A stretch of 64,000 nucleotides of DNA, from assembly GCF_000332115.1 (NCBI RefSeq), contig NC_020156.1, forward strand, positions 496,001 through 560,000, in the 5' to 3' direction. The notes below the pieces were generated by a model that saw only the letters and a program-made list of their open reading frames with translations, searched no databases and was not told the origin of the DNA. Every line of letters begins with the position of its first letter. The stretch's first letter is position 1. Origin of the DNA: Nonlabens dokdonensis DSW-6. Its GTDB lineage: Bacteria > Bacteroidota > Bacteroidia > Flavobacteriales > Flavobacteriaceae. Positions 1-8,393 of this stretch are shown here, piece after piece. The position numbers were made by a program, and so were the translations under genes.

Positions 1-191
1 CCTACAAAGAAACCATTAATATTGAAAATTTAGATTTCAATGAATTTGTTATCAATCTAAAAGATGTGCCTGAGAGTAGTCGTAGAAATTATTTTATAAA
101 TGAAAAGGTGATAATCAAATCAAGAAAATTAACGATAGATTCACTTTATACATTGAAAAAAACAAAAGCGAAGAATAAACGCAGGGATTAA
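1..191 (+). CDS. C-terminal fragment of an unknown protein (runs off the left edge)
   Basis: The third reading frame is open from base 3 to a TAA at 189-191, giving about 62 residues that end in a strongly basic tail (KKTKAKNKRRD). The start lies outside the window. I see no recognisable domain in this part. It is followed by 66 bp of AT-rich DNA before the next gene on the same strand. Confidence 0.6.
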   Translation, partial: YKETINIENLDFNEFVINLKDVPESSRRNYFINEKVIIKSRKLTIDSLYTLKKTKAKNKRRD

Positions 192-257
192 AATTATTTC
201 CCAAAAACTAGTAATAGTTAGTAGAGCAATTGTAATTTTACACATTTAAACAAGAAC

Positions 258-806
258 ATGAAAAAAGTAATCGCAGTAGTTGCATTAATAGTAGTTTTAG
301 CAAGTTGTACCAAACAACAAGATCCGTTTGAATGGAATAAAGATCGTGTGGGCTACTTGACAAAAGGAATGCAAGTTCATCAGCTGGACAGTATTTATGC
401 AAACGACAGTATTGTAAGATCAGTAAAAGGTGATGAATTCAGTAATGGAGCAAACCTAATCCAGATTTATGAAAAAGGTGGTGCTCACTTGTTAACTCTT
501 ACTCCTAGTGAAGCTTTAGATAGCACTGCCACTATAGAAAACATCATCATACGCGATGAGAGATATACTACTCTTGAAGGAATTACCAAGAACAGTACCT
601 ATAAAGAAATAAGCACGGCTTATAAAGTGAGTAGCGTAGATAACATGATTGATGATGCTGTGATCTGGGTTAATGATCAAAATTTTTATTTCTCTATTTC
701 AAAGGACAATTTACCAACTGATGTAAAATTTGACATCAGTGCAAAAATCGAGAAAACCATGATTCCTGGAGATACAAAACCACAATATATGTTTGTATCC
801 TGGTAA
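258..806 (+). CDS. Hypothetical lipoprotein
   Basis: The 182-residue product begins with a lipoprotein signal peptide: basic MKK, a hydrophobic stretch, then a lipobox LASC with the acylated Cys at 17. It is therefore likely anchored in the cell envelope. The remainder is a soluble, mixed alpha/beta-looking sequence that I do not recognise. The next gene, an alpha/beta hydrolase, starts 11 bp downstream on the same strand, so the two are probably co-transcribed. The function is unknown. Confidence 0.75.
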   Translation: MKKVIAVVALIVVLASCTKQQDPFEWNKDRVGYLTKGMQVHQLDSIYANDSIVRSVKGDEFSNGANLIQIYEKGGAHLLTLTPSEALDSTATIENIIIRDERYTTLEGITKNSTYKEISTAYKVSSVDNMIDDAVIWVNDQNFYFSISKDNLPTDVKFDISAKIEKTMIPGDTKPQYMFVSW

Positions 807-817
807 GAACCTATTAC

Positions 818-1660
818 ATGAAAAAATTATTACAAAAAGCCATACCTAAGATGTATGGCTTTTACTTTAACATACTTCACCTATTCTCAAAGGAGAAATC
901 TGCAGATCTAGCTCTTAGGGTTTTTAGTGTTCCTAGAAAGGGCAACATCCTACCACATCAAAAGAGCTTTTTATCAACGGCTAGAACCCAAAAAATTGCC
1001 TTTGAAGATGGCCTATTCATGTTGTATCACTGGAAAGGGAATGGCCCAACAGTTTTACTTAATCATGGATGGGAATCAAACAGCTTCAGGTGGAAATATT
1101 TAATAGAGCCTTTACAAGAATTAGATTATAATATCATCAGCATAGACGCACCTGCGCATGGCGGTAGCGATGGTACTTTATTTACTGCAGTGAAGTATTC
1201 TAGAATTATTAAGGACACTATAGAATTATATCAACCTAAAATAGTCATCGCGCATAGCGTAGGTGCTATGGCAACTATATTTCAAGAATCTCAAAAACCG
1301 CATCCATTCATAGAGAAATTTGTTTTTCTGGGAAGTCCTAATCGGTTAGAGGTTATTATGCGAGGCTATCAAGAATTGACAAGTTTCAATAATTCTGTAT
1401 ACGAGAGCCTAAACAAATCTCTGAAAGCCAAATTCGGTTATCATATTGAAGAATTTAATGCAGCAAATTTTGCTAAGAAGATAAAAGTTCCTGCACTAAT
1501 TGTTCATAATCCAGATGACTTAATTGTTCCATTTCAAGCCATGGAAGAAATAGCAGCAGCCATGCCATTTGCAACTACATACACCTCACAAACTGGAGGT
1601 CATAGCCTTTACACGCAAGAAGTCATTGATCGAGTAATTGAATTCCTTAAAGAAGCTTAA
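818..1660 (+). CDS. Alpha/beta hydrolase
   Basis: This 280-residue protein has the alpha/beta hydrolase layout: an oxyanion-type HGW at 83-85, a strand-turn nucleophile elbow AHSVGAMA with the likely nucleophile Ser147, a late acidic residue in NPDD (Asp233 or 234), and a catalytic-type His262 in GGHS. The first Gly of the usual GxSxG elbow is replaced by Ala. Family members hydrolyse esters or similar small substrates; the substrate here cannot be told. It has no signal peptide, so it is cytoplasmic. It lies 11 bp after a lipoprotein gene. Confidence 0.85.
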   Translation: MKKLLQKAIPKMYGFYFNILHLFSKEKSADLALRVFSVPRKGNILPHQKSFLSTARTQKIAFEDGLFMLYHWKGNGPTVLLNHGWESNSFRWKYLIEPLQELDYNIISIDAPAHGGSDGTLFTAVKYSRIIKDTIELYQPKIVIAHSVGAMATIFQESQKPHPFIEKFVFLGSPNRLEVIMRGYQELTSFNNSVYESLNKSLKAKFGYHIEEFNAANFAKKIKVPALIVHNPDDLIVPFQAMEEIAAAMPFATTYTSQTGGHSLYTQEVIDRVIEFLKEA

Positions 1661-1716
1661 TTATATTTTTCTTAACCCTAGACTACTAGTCACTTCCTTA
1701 TATTTAAAATAAAAAG

Positions 1717-1956
1717 ATGGGAAGACCTAGTATAAAAAACGAAGATCAATATGAAGCATTAGTCGATCAAGGATACAGTAAAGAAAAAGCAGCTCGTATT
1801 GCAAACACTGAAAATGCTGGTAAAAAAGGTGGCCGAGCCAATGATTATGAAGACAGAACCAAAGAAGAACTTTACGATCAAGCAAAAGAGCTCGATATAG
1901 AAGGACGCTCTAAAATGAACAAAGAAGAATTGATTCAAGCCCTACGCAATAACTAA
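1717..1956 (+). CDS. Small DUF7218 / Rho N-terminal-domain-like protein
   Basis: This 79-residue, highly charged protein has two parts. Residues 1-35 (GRPSIKNEDQYEALVDQGYS and following) match the small stress-type proteins now grouped as DUF7218. Residues 45-79 (RTKEELYDQAKELDIEGRSK and following) form a SAP-like Rho N-terminal helical fold, a nucleic-acid-binding module. It has no membrane segment. The AI-2E permease gene begins 3 bp after its stop, so they are probably one transcript. A role in nucleic-acid binding is inferred only from the domain. Confidence 0.75.
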   Translation: MGRPSIKNEDQYEALVDQGYSKEKAARIANTENAGKKGGRANDYEDRTKEELYDQAKELDIEGRSKMNKEELIQALRNN

Positions 1957-1959
1957 AAT

Positions 1960-2982
1960 ATGTCCAACCAAATTCCAACTACCAAAATACGTCAGCTATT
2001 TATCCTGATCGTGATAATAGCAATTTTAGTTCTTATAGGAACTAACTTACTACCTTATTTAGGCGGTGTTCTAGGTGCTATTACACTTTATGTTTTATTA
2101 GAACCTATTCAAAGCTGGCTAGAAAAGAAAAAATGGAGACCATCACTTGCAGCCTCATGTTTGATAACTCTTTCGTTTATCATTATTCTGCTGCCTATTT
2201 CAGGAATTGGTTTGATGATGAGCTCTAAAGTAAAGAGCGCCATAGATAACAGCAAAGAAATTACAGAAACCGTAAAAGCTGAGATCAGCAAGGCAGAAGA
2301 ACTAGTAGGTATGAATATTTCAGAGCGCATCAATACCGAAGATGTGAGCAGCTGGGCGTCAGAAAACTTGCAAAGCTTTGCTAGCTCAAGTCTTACTGTT
2401 TTTATCGCAGTAGGAATCATGTTTTTCTTACTTTATTTTATGCTGGTAGAACGTGAAAAGTGGCTCAAAGCTTCATTAGATTACATGCCGCTTAAAGAGA
2501 AAAATATAAAAACCATAGGAAAAGAGAGTATCGATTTAGTTAAATCAAACGCTATAGGAATTCCACTAGTCGCTTTACTTCAAGGAATAGTCGCACTTAT
2601 AGGATACTTCATTTTTGGAGTTGAAAATCCGTTTTTCTGGTTTGTAATTACTGTTATAGGTAGTATGATCCCTTTTGTAGGAACTGCTTTAGGAATTTTG
2701 CCCGTATGTATTTTGCTTTTTGCTCAAGGAGATACTGGAGCAGCAATAGGTATTTTAATTTATGGAGCAGTGGTAGTAGGAGCTACAGATAATCTATTTA
2801 GGCTGGTAGTTCAAAAACGATTAGCAGATGTTCATCCGTTAGTAACACTTATAGGAGTAGTTGTAGGTGTACCTATTTTTGGATTTATCGGTCTTATATT
2901 TGGACCTTTATTAGTGAGCTTATTTTTATTACTAGTAAAAATATACAAGAATGAATACGGAAATCAAGGTGAGGCAATATAG
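1960..2982 (+). CDS. AI-2E family transporter (PerM/YdiK-like permease)
   Basis: This 340-residue polytopic membrane protein has paired N-terminal helices (about 10-55), a third helix near 65-85, a charged periplasmic/cytoplasmic loop (about 90-140), then four or five C-terminal helices. The C-terminal half carries the family motif region GSMIPFVGTALGILPV. AI-2E family members include AI-2 exporters and Na+/H+ antiporters, so the substrate is uncertain. It follows the small Rho-N-like gene by 3 bp. Confidence 0.85.
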   Translation: MSNQIPTTKIRQLFILIVIIAILVLIGTNLLPYLGGVLGAITLYVLLEPIQSWLEKKKWRPSLAASCLITLSFIIILLPISGIGLMMSSKVKSAIDNSKEITETVKAEISKAEELVGMNISERINTEDVSSWASENLQSFASSSLTVFIAVGIMFFLLYFMLVEREKWLKASLDYMPLKEKNIKTIGKESIDLVKSNAIGIPLVALLQGIVALIGYFIFGVENPFFWFVITVIGSMIPFVGTALGILPVCILLFAQGDTGAAIGILIYGAVVVGATDNLFRLVVQKRLADVHPLVTLIGVVVGVPIFGFIGLIFGPLLVSLFLLLVKIYKNEYGNQGEAI

Positions 2983-3043
2983 TATTGTTAAATCAGCTAT
3001 TTATTTTTTATAGATTCCTTATTTTTAACCCAAAATAAAATTG

Positions 3044-3586
3044 ATGAGTAAAGTATTTAAACTTCAAGATAAAATAGATGAAAACTATATAGAACAGCGT
3101 AAGCTTTTCATTTGGGGAATGGTAGACGATAAAACAGCAAGACACTGTGTAGATCGTTTATTATACCTAGATTCACTAAGTAATGAAGAAATTACTTTTG
3201 TGATCAATAGTCCTGGTGGTTATGTAACTGCTGGTTTTTCTATTTACGATACCATGAGAGAAATTAAAAGTCCGGTAAGTACCGTTTGTAGTGGTCTTGC
3301 AGCATCTATGGGATCTATTTTATTATCTGGTGGAGAAAAAGGACGTCGTATGATCCAAAAACACGGTCGTGTAATGATTCACCAACCTAGTGGCGGCGCT
3401 AGAGGTACCAGTGCCGATATAGAAATTACCGCTAACGAAATTCTTAAAACTAAAGAATTAAGTGCACAAATCCTTGCAGACAATTGTGGTCAAAGCTTTG
3501 AAAAAGTGATGAAAGATTTTAATCGTGATTACTGGCTAGGTGCAGAAGAAGCAGTAGAATATGGAATCGTAGATGGTATTTTATAA
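3044..3586 (+). CDS. ClpP-family serine protease
   Basis: This is a 180-residue ClpP-like subunit. The catalytic triad is visible: Ser88 in GLAASMGS, His113 in MIHQP and Asp162 in FNRDYWLGAEEA. The SPGG oxyanion-loop motif is at 56-59. ClpP forms a double heptameric barrel fed by Clp ATPases and degrades unfolded or tagged proteins in the cytoplasm. No clpX or tig lies nearby, so this looks like the stand-alone ClpP paralogue seen in many Bacteroidota rather than the operonic one. I chose ATG 3044; the in-frame TTG at 3041 is less likely. Confidence 0.88.
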   Translation: MSKVFKLQDKIDENYIEQRKLFIWGMVDDKTARHCVDRLLYLDSLSNEEITFVINSPGGYVTAGFSIYDTMREIKSPVSTVCSGLAASMGSILLSGGEKGRRMIQKHGRVMIHQPSGGARGTSADIEITANEILKTKELSAQILADNCGQSFEKVMKDFNRDYWLGAEEAVEYGIVDGIL

Positions 3587-3606
3587 TTAAGATAACAGTA
3601 AAACTC

Positions 3607-3641
3607 ATAAAGCCAGCTTATATTTAAGCTGGCTTTGTGTT
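3607..3641 (+). terminator. Rho-independent terminator after the ClpP-like gene
   Basis: A 12-bp perfect stem (3609-3620 with 3625-3636, AAAGCCAGCTTA / TAAGCTGGCTTT) with a 4-nt loop is followed by TGTGTTTT. It lies 22 bp after the stop codon. Confidence 0.8.
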
Positions 3642-3656
3642 TTAATTTAAGTTCAG

Positions 3657-3878
3657 ATGATGAAAAGAAATTTACGTGGTTTTGTAAACGCATATTTTAG
3701 AACCTTGTCTATAATTTTCTTTTTACTATTCGTTATTTACAGCATTTTAAGCATAGGCTCTGAAGATTATTTGAGATCATTAACCTCTTTAATATCTTAT
3801 AGTATTTTACCAGTTGTTTTAGGAAACACCATAGTCGCCATCATATATTTTTATATCAAACAAAAGTCCATTAAATGA
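3657..3878 (+). CDS. Small two-helix membrane protein
   Basis: The 73-residue product has two hydrophobic helices (about 13-33 and 45-66) joined by a short polar loop and basic ends (MMKRN, KQKSIK). I do not recognise the family. Its stop overlaps the start of the VOC gene in an ATGA arrangement (3875-3878), which indicates translational coupling. It could start at ATG 3657 or 3660. Confidence 0.6.
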   Translation: MMKRNLRGFVNAYFRTLSIIFFLLFVIYSILSIGSEDYLRSLTSLISYSILPVVLGNTIVAIIYFYIKQKSIK

Positions 3879-4291
3879 AACTAACTCCATTTCACCTTGC
3901 CATTCCAGTTAAAGAAATTACTACAACTCGTGATTTTTATCGCGATGTATTAGGCTGCAAGGAAGGCCGCAGTTCTGACCATTGGGTCGACTTTGATTTC
4001 TTCGGTCATCAACTCGTTATTCATGTGACTGAAGAGGCACAAAAGGCAGCTATAAATGCTGTAGATGGTAAGGCTGTTCCTGTTCCACATTTTGGGGTTG
4101 TGTTAGAGTGGGATGTTTTTCACGCTTTCGCGAAAGCGGTAAAAGAAAAAGGCGTGGTATTTATTATAGAACCGTATATACGATTTGAAGGATTACCTGG
4201 CGAGCAAGCGACCATGTTTTTTCAGGATCCTAGCGGAAATTCCTTAGAATTCAAGTCTTTTAAAGATTTTAACCAAATATTTGCCTATTAA
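3875..4291 (+). CDS. VOC-fold (glyoxalase/bleomycin-resistance/dioxygenase) protein
   Basis: This 138-residue protein of the vicinal-oxygen-chelate fold has an early His (HLAIPV, His7), FYRDVLG, and a late metal-ligand-type Glu in NSLEFK. The second half reads [19 protein letters not shown] and then [14 protein letters not shown], typical of the family. Reactions in this superfamily vary, so the substrate is unknown. The palindrome CGCTTTCGCGAAAGCG lies inside it and encodes AFAKA. From base 4126 to 4286 the gene is repeated about 3 kb downstream as a truncated copy (7151-7316), so the gene sits at the edge of an insertion. Confidence 0.88.
   Translation: MKLTPFHLAIPVKEITTTRDFYRDVLGCKEGRSSDHWVDFDFFGHQLVIHVTEEAQKAAINAVDGKAVPVPHFGVVLEWDVFHAFAKAVKEKGVVFIIEPYIRFEGLPGEQATMFFQDPSGNSLEFKSFKDFNQIFAY
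4123..4138. repeat. Palindrome copy 1 (CGCTTTCGCGAAAGCG), inside the VOC gene
   Basis: A perfect 16-bp palindrome is read as AFAKA in the VOC protein. The downstream direct repeat begins within this palindrome, at 4126. Confidence 0.95.
4126..4286 (+). repeat. 161-bp direct repeat, left copy
   Basis: Bases 4126-4286 match 7151-7311 at 155 of 161 positions with no gaps (constant offset of 3025). The left edge falls inside the TTTCGCGAAA palindrome; the sequences differ immediately outside both edges. Five of six mismatches are synonymous in the VOC frame. Confidence 0.95.
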
Positions 4292-4319
4292 TTGAATGGA
4301 CTTTATTCTTTATTTATAA

Positions 4320-5516
4320 TTATCGTTTGATAATTTTCTTTACTATTAACGGAAGATTTTCCCGCTCAACCTTCAGTATATAAACTCCTAAATTGAGATG
4401 TGAAAGGTCGATAGTTTCAGATTGAAATAAACCTAATAATTTTCCAGAAAGATTGTAAACAGCAGCGTTTTTAAAGCTAGATGTCTCGATAATCAATTCG
4501 TTATCAAAAGGGTTAGGGTATATTGAGATATTATTCGTAGCATTGATAGACTGCTCGCTCAAAGTTTGATCTTGAAATTGATAAAAATCAGTAAATTCAA
4601 TTAATTGTGTAGTGACCGTATAACCTAGACCTACAAAACCTTTATCAGTCGTACTAAAACTTACTCCAGCAATACGACCAGAACCGATGAATTGATCTAC
4701 TTGTGTCCAAGAATCATTTAAAGGATCAAATCTCCAGAATTCAGTAGTGTACATAAACCTTCCCATTCCTACGTAACCATAATTACCGATAGAGAAACCA
4801 GCGCAGTCAGAACGTCCTGATCCTGGGTAATTAGCTTTTTGAGTCCAAGTATCAAGTATAGCATCATATTCCCACACTTCATTAGTTGATTGCGAGCTTG
4901 AGGTGCTGGAATCAAAGCCATAACCACATGCGATATAACCCTTATCAAAAATTTCAAAACCTACTGCTCTATTTCTACCAGTGGATGGTATCGATGTTTT
5001 TTGTGACCAAGTATTTCCAGATGGGTTAAATTCCCAAAGATTATTTGATTCGGTACCAATATTAGTTGCGGTTCCTCCAGCAACTACATATGCCTTATTT
5101 TGAACTACAAATGTGGCCGATTTATCCACGTTGCTACCAGGAAAAAAAGAGTTGAAAGACCATGTATTTAAAATTGGATCGTATTCCCATAAGTCATAAT
5201 ATAATTGTGTGCTATTCCGGCCTAATCCCATATACCCTTTCCCATTTATTGAAAATCCAGCAGCACCGCCTCTTAATGGACCACCTACATTTGCTTTTTG
5301 AGTCCAGATTCCTGTTACGGTATCATATTCCCAAAGATCATTATTATAGATAAAGCTTTGACCACCAGTTCCTACATAGGCTTTTTCACCTATTGTGAAA
5401 CTAGCCGGCCATGATCTAGCAACACTTGGAAAATTTGAAATAGGCTGCCAGCTATTTTGTGCATTACTCACACATAACAAACCAACAATCATAATATACA
5501 AAGGAATATTTTTCAT
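4320..5516 (-). CDS. Secreted kelch-repeat protein with type IX sorting domain
   Basis: The 398-residue product has a Sec signal peptide (about 1-19, ending SNAQ) and five or so kelch blades with the pattern GYxGxG...DLWEYDxxTxxWTQKxxxPGxxR, predicting a beta-propeller. A C-terminal domain (about 325-398, YPNPFDNEL, LGVYILKVE, KKIIKR) is a type IX secretion (Por) sorting tail. It is likely exported and attached to the cell surface. It forms a minus-strand cluster with a close paralogue and a DUF4907 lipoprotein. The ligand is unknown. Confidence 0.85.
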   Translation of the reverse strand: MKNIPLYIMIVGLLCVSNAQNSWQPISNFPSVARSWPASFTIGEKAYVGTGGQSFIYNNDLWEYDTVTGIWTQKANVGGPLRGGAAGFSINGKGYMGLGRNSTQLYYDLWEYDPILNTWSFNSFFPGSNVDKSATFVVQNKAYVVAGGTATNIGTESNNLWEFNPSGNTWSQKTSIPSTGRNRAVGFEIFDKGYIACGYGFDSSTSSSQSTNEVWEYDAILDTWTQKANYPGSGRSDCAGFSIGNYGYVGMGRFMYTTEFWRFDPLNDSWTQVDQFIGSGRIAGVSFSTTDKGFVGLGYTVTTQLIEFTDFYQFQDQTLSEQSINATNNISIYPNPFDNELIIETSSFKNAAVYNLSGKLLGLFQSETIDLSHLNLGVYILKVERENLPLIVKKIIKR

Positions 5517-5534
5517 ATTACAAAGGGAATAAAT

Positions 5535-6755
5535 TTACTTTTTAACGATTACATTTTGATAATCATGACTTCGGGAAAAACATTTTAAAATAAAAACACC
5601 TGAACTAAGTGATTTGAGATCAATTGTTGCATTATACAGTTTTCCCTTTCTAACTATCTGTCCTTTTATATCGTAAATAATAAAATCAAGTTTTACGTCT
5701 GTCTCGATAAAAGTTGGCAACTCGATAAATATTTTATCAGTAAATGGATTAGGGTAGGTATTTATTTGATAATTCTTGTCAATAGATTCATTTGATAAGG
5801 TAGCGTCTTGAAAACGCCAAAAATCATTGAAATTAACTGTACCGGTATTATTAGTAGTATACCCTAAACCCATGTATCCAGTATTCCCAACTGTTGCACT
5901 TACGGAAGCTATTCTTCCAGCTCCCCAAAATGAAGGCATAATAGTCCAAGCATCCATTGTCGGATCATATCTCCATAAATCAGTATTTGCTAAGTATCCT
6001 AAACCTAAATAAGCGTGACCATTCATTGAAAAGGCTATACAGTCTGTACTGCCTAATCCAGGATAATCAGCCCTTTGAATCCAAACATCGGTAATAGGAT
6101 TGTATTCCCATAAATCCTTCAAATTTGCGTTTGCCTGACCATCATAATGAAAACCTACCGCTATGTAACCTTTCGAATTTAATGTAAAAGAGCTGGCTCG
6201 ATTACGAGGTAAACCTGGAAGCGACGTTTTTTGTATTAAACTATTAGTCGCAGGCGTATATTCCCACAACTCACTAGAATCGTTTCCTACACCTGCAAAA
6301 GATCCATTAGTTAATAAATAAGCTTTATTGTCAATAGTAAATGCACTAACGTTAGCAACTCCAGTTGCTGGGAAATTGTTCACCACACTAGTCCATTGAT
6401 TATTTTGTGGATTATAAGACTTTATATCCTGACATTGTTGTTGAAATCCACAAGTACCTAGACCTAAATATCCTATACCATTTACAGAAAAACCTACTGC
6501 ACCAGTTCTATCTAAACCGGTAAAATTTGCTTTTTGAGACCATGTATTTGTTATCGTATTATATTCCCACAAATCATCTTCGAAGCTCAAATTCACACCT
6601 CCTGTACCTATATAAATTCTATCGCCAATTGTAAAAGTGGCAGCCCATGCACGTGGACTGCCTGGAAAGTTTGTCACAGGAAGCCATTCTTGCTGACTCA
6701 TAGCTAAGCTATTGAAGAGGAAAAAGCTAATTATAGCTAGTAAACTAGTTTTCAT
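5535..6755 (-). CDS. Secreted kelch-repeat protein with type IX sorting domain (paralogue)
   Basis: The 406-residue paralogue of the next kelch protein downstream has the same order: signal peptide (about 1-20, NSLAMSQQ), kelch blades (DLWEYNTITNTWSQKANFTG, DLWRYDPTMDAWTIMP), and a C-terminal sorting domain with YPNPFTDKIFIELP and SSGVFILKC. The two genes are 18 bp apart and arose by duplication. Its start overlaps the end of the DUF4907 gene by 11 bp, so the three genes form one operon. Confidence 0.85.
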   Translation of the reverse strand: MKTSLLAIISFFLFNSLAMSQQEWLPVTNFPGSPRAWAATFTIGDRIYIGTGGVNLSFEDDLWEYNTITNTWSQKANFTGLDRTGAVGFSVNGIGYLGLGTCGFQQQCQDIKSYNPQNNQWTSVVNNFPATGVANVSAFTIDNKAYLLTNGSFAGVGNDSSELWEYTPATNSLIQKTSLPGLPRNRASSFTLNSKGYIAVGFHYDGQANANLKDLWEYNPITDVWIQRADYPGLGSTDCIAFSMNGHAYLGLGYLANTDLWRYDPTMDAWTIMPSFWGAGRIASVSATVGNTGYMGLGYTTNNTGTVNFNDFWRFQDATLSNESIDKNYQINTYPNPFTDKIFIELPTFIETDVKLDFIIYDIKGQIVRKGKLYNATIDLKSLSSGVFILKCFSRSHDYQNVIVKK

Positions 6756-7107
6756 ATTTAATATTTAAACTGTCCAACTCATGGACAGTGACAGAAGGAG
6801 GGAAAATTTTATTATTTAATTTATAGATCATCAGTTCTGCTACCATAGTCGCATCTTCCTCTGATTTGAAAGCTGAAGCTCCATTAATTGCAGGTATGTG
6901 CTTCTGCTCTATTACTACGCTATTGTTGAAAATTATTTGAAATCCAAATGAGTTTTCACCTCCAATTATATTGTATTGATATACACTTATCTTTTCTTCG
7001 TCTTTTTTTATTACATCCTTTCGAACATCGTTATTCCTACATCCAGATATAAATAATAACATACAAACGATAAGCGGTTTATAAATAAATTTGTTTTTAC
7101 TTAACAT
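6745..7107 (-). CDS. DUF4907 lipoprotein
   Basis: This 120-residue lipoprotein is counted from the internal Met at 7107, chosen because MLSKNKFIYKPLIVCMLLFISGC then makes a standard lipoprotein signal; an upstream start at 7125 would add six residues. The body (YNIIGGENSFGFQIIFNNSV, IPAINGASAFKSEEDA, PPSVTVHELDSL) fits DUF4907, a Bacteroidota family often encoded beside kelch proteins. It is the first gene of the kelch cluster and probably a partner of those propellers at the envelope. The molecular function is unknown. Confidence 0.75.
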   Translation of the reverse strand: MLSKNKFIYKPLIVCMLLFISGCRNNDVRKDVIKKDEEKISVYQYNIIGGENSFGFQIIFNNSVVIEQKHIPAINGASAFKSEEDATMVAELMIYKLNNKIFPPSVTVHELDSLNIKYEN

Positions 7108-7150
7108 AAGAGTAAAAATAAACAATTATCTTATAGAAATTGATAAGAGT

Positions 7151-7311
7151 TTTCGCGAAAGCGGTAAAAGAAAAAGGCGTGGAATTTATTATTGAGCCGT
7201 ATATACGATTTGAAGGATTACCAGGCGAGCAAGCGACCATGTTCTTTCAGGATCCTAGCGGAAATTCCCTAGAATTCAAGTCTTTTAAAGATTTTAACCA
7301 AATATTTGCCT
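7151..7311 (+). repeat. 161-bp direct repeat, right copy
   Basis: This is the right-hand partner of 4126-4286 (96% identical, ungapped). Its left edge starts exactly at TTTCGCGAAAGCG; the first three bases of the full 16-bp palindrome (CGC) are missing. The two copies bracket the kelch/kelch/DUF4907 cassette. Confidence 0.95.
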
Positions 7312-7316
7312 CATGA
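7151..7316 (+). pseudogene. Truncated 3' end of a second VOC (glyoxalase-like) gene
   Basis: The frame from 7152 reads [12 protein letters not shown] and so on to FNQIFAS followed by TGA at 7314-7316, which is the last 54 or so residues of the VOC protein at 3875-4291 with one substitution (V to E). The 5' part is absent. Its stop overlaps the ATG of the DUF1232 gene (TCATGA), the arrangement expected of an original VOC-DUF1232 operon. This fragment is therefore probably the remnant of the resident gene, split from its front half by the cassette. A TTG at 7140 could in principle start a 58-residue product. Confidence 0.85.
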
Positions 7317-7726
7317 GATTATTCAGAAAAAAAATAAATTTACCAGACGAGCAATATACTTTAGATGCGGTGGAAGAAGCAACCGTTGAGGATGTAGATG
7401 CGGCTATTGAAAAAGAGGAAAGCATCTCTGCCACCATTGCAAATGCTGGCTTTCTTAAAAAATATGCTAAGCTAGGTAAGATCATGTTCATGATGATCAA
7501 AGATTACCGCAAAGGCATTTATACCGAGATTCCATGGTTTACCATTGCAGCGATAACCACAGGTCTATTATATGTTTTCAGCCCTCTGGATTTAATTCCA
7601 GATTTTATTCCGGTCTTGGGTTTTGTTGATGACTTAACTGTTTTGTCTTTTGTAACAGGCTGGATAGAAACAGATCTTCATAAATACTTAGACTGGAAGT
7701 TGAAAGAGAAAGCTTACTTAGATTAA
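7313..7726 (+). CDS. YkvA-type DUF1232 membrane protein
   Basis: The 137-residue protein has an acidic N-terminal third followed by the DUF1232 core: a hydrophobic helix and the signature [21 protein letters not shown] (about residues 90-112), then a second helix. The family is small, membrane-associated and of poorly defined function. Its ATG overlaps the stop of the truncated VOC copy (7313-7316), so translation was probably coupled to the VOC gene before the insertion. Confidence 0.85.
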   Translation: MRLFRKKINLPDEQYTLDAVEEATVEDVDAAIEKEESISATIANAGFLKKYAKLGKIMFMMIKDYRKGIYTEIPWFTIAAITTGLLYVFSPLDLIPDFIPVLGFVDDLTVLSFVTGWIETDLHKYLDWKLKEKAYLD

Positions 7727-7762
7727 GAGTCAAATTTTCTAGTCTTTTGTGCTTAACAAAAA

Positions 7763-8344
7763 TTAGTTCTTGTTATTAAAACTCATTTTTAAGTATACCG
7801 GAATGTCACAGTCTAAACAAACAGCTTCATTTTCTTCTATCTTAAAAAGCTTGCCGAAGTAACTTGTTTTATTACTATCATATTCGAGAAGTAATTGATC
7901 GTTTATTATTTGATAAGTACCAACCTTTTCTATGCCACAACCAGATTCAAAATAATCAACATAAAATCGCTTATTTTCATATAATTCAAGCTCTATGTAG
8001 GCTTGTTCATTTTCTTCTAATTTTATAATTACATCATCAAAAACGACCAAAAAGTATAGTGGTCGAAATATAAAAATTGACACGATTAAAGATATTGTAA
8101 AACCAATAGAAATTAATCTATAAGCTCTCCATTTCCCTTTACGGTATTGAGCAATAGAATTAATTAGAATCCCAATACTACATATGGTGAAAACTAAAAA
8201 TAATGGATAAATTATTAAGCCGTCTTTATCGCAAATCATAAAATTCCCAGGAGAAATAATATAAATAAAGAAACTAGCTATCAGAGTTAGTACAACTAAA
8301 ACTAAAAGTTGGCCTATCAGTGGTATAGTGTCTTTTGCATTCAT
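7763..8344 (-). CDS. Hypothetical membrane protein
   Basis: The 193-residue protein has three strong hydrophobic helices in its first half (about 10-32, 46-68, 76-100) and a soluble C-terminal domain with three Cys (ESGCG, EAVCLDCD). I do not recognise the family. It stands alone between convergent DUF1232 and co-directional amidohydrolase genes, 49 bp downstream of the latter's end in map order. Confidence 0.6.
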   Translation of the reverse strand: MNAKDTIPLIGQLLVLVVLTLIASFFIYIISPGNFMICDKDGLIIYPLFLVFTICSIGILINSIAQYRKGKWRAYRLISIGFTISLIVSIFIFRPLYFLVVFDDVIIKLEENEQAYIELELYENKRFYVDYFESGCGIEKVGTYQIINDQLLLEYDSNKTSYFGKLFKIEENEAVCLDCDIPVYLKMSFNNKN

Positions 8345-8393
8345 TTAAAACCAGTAAAAGAATCTTCAAAAATTTAATTATAAAATCACTCTG

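Noticed and set aside
4292..7150. Kelch cassette as a transposon or insertion sequence
   Set aside because: No transposase, integrase or terminal inverted repeats are present; the flanking repeat is gene sequence, which points to homologous recombination.
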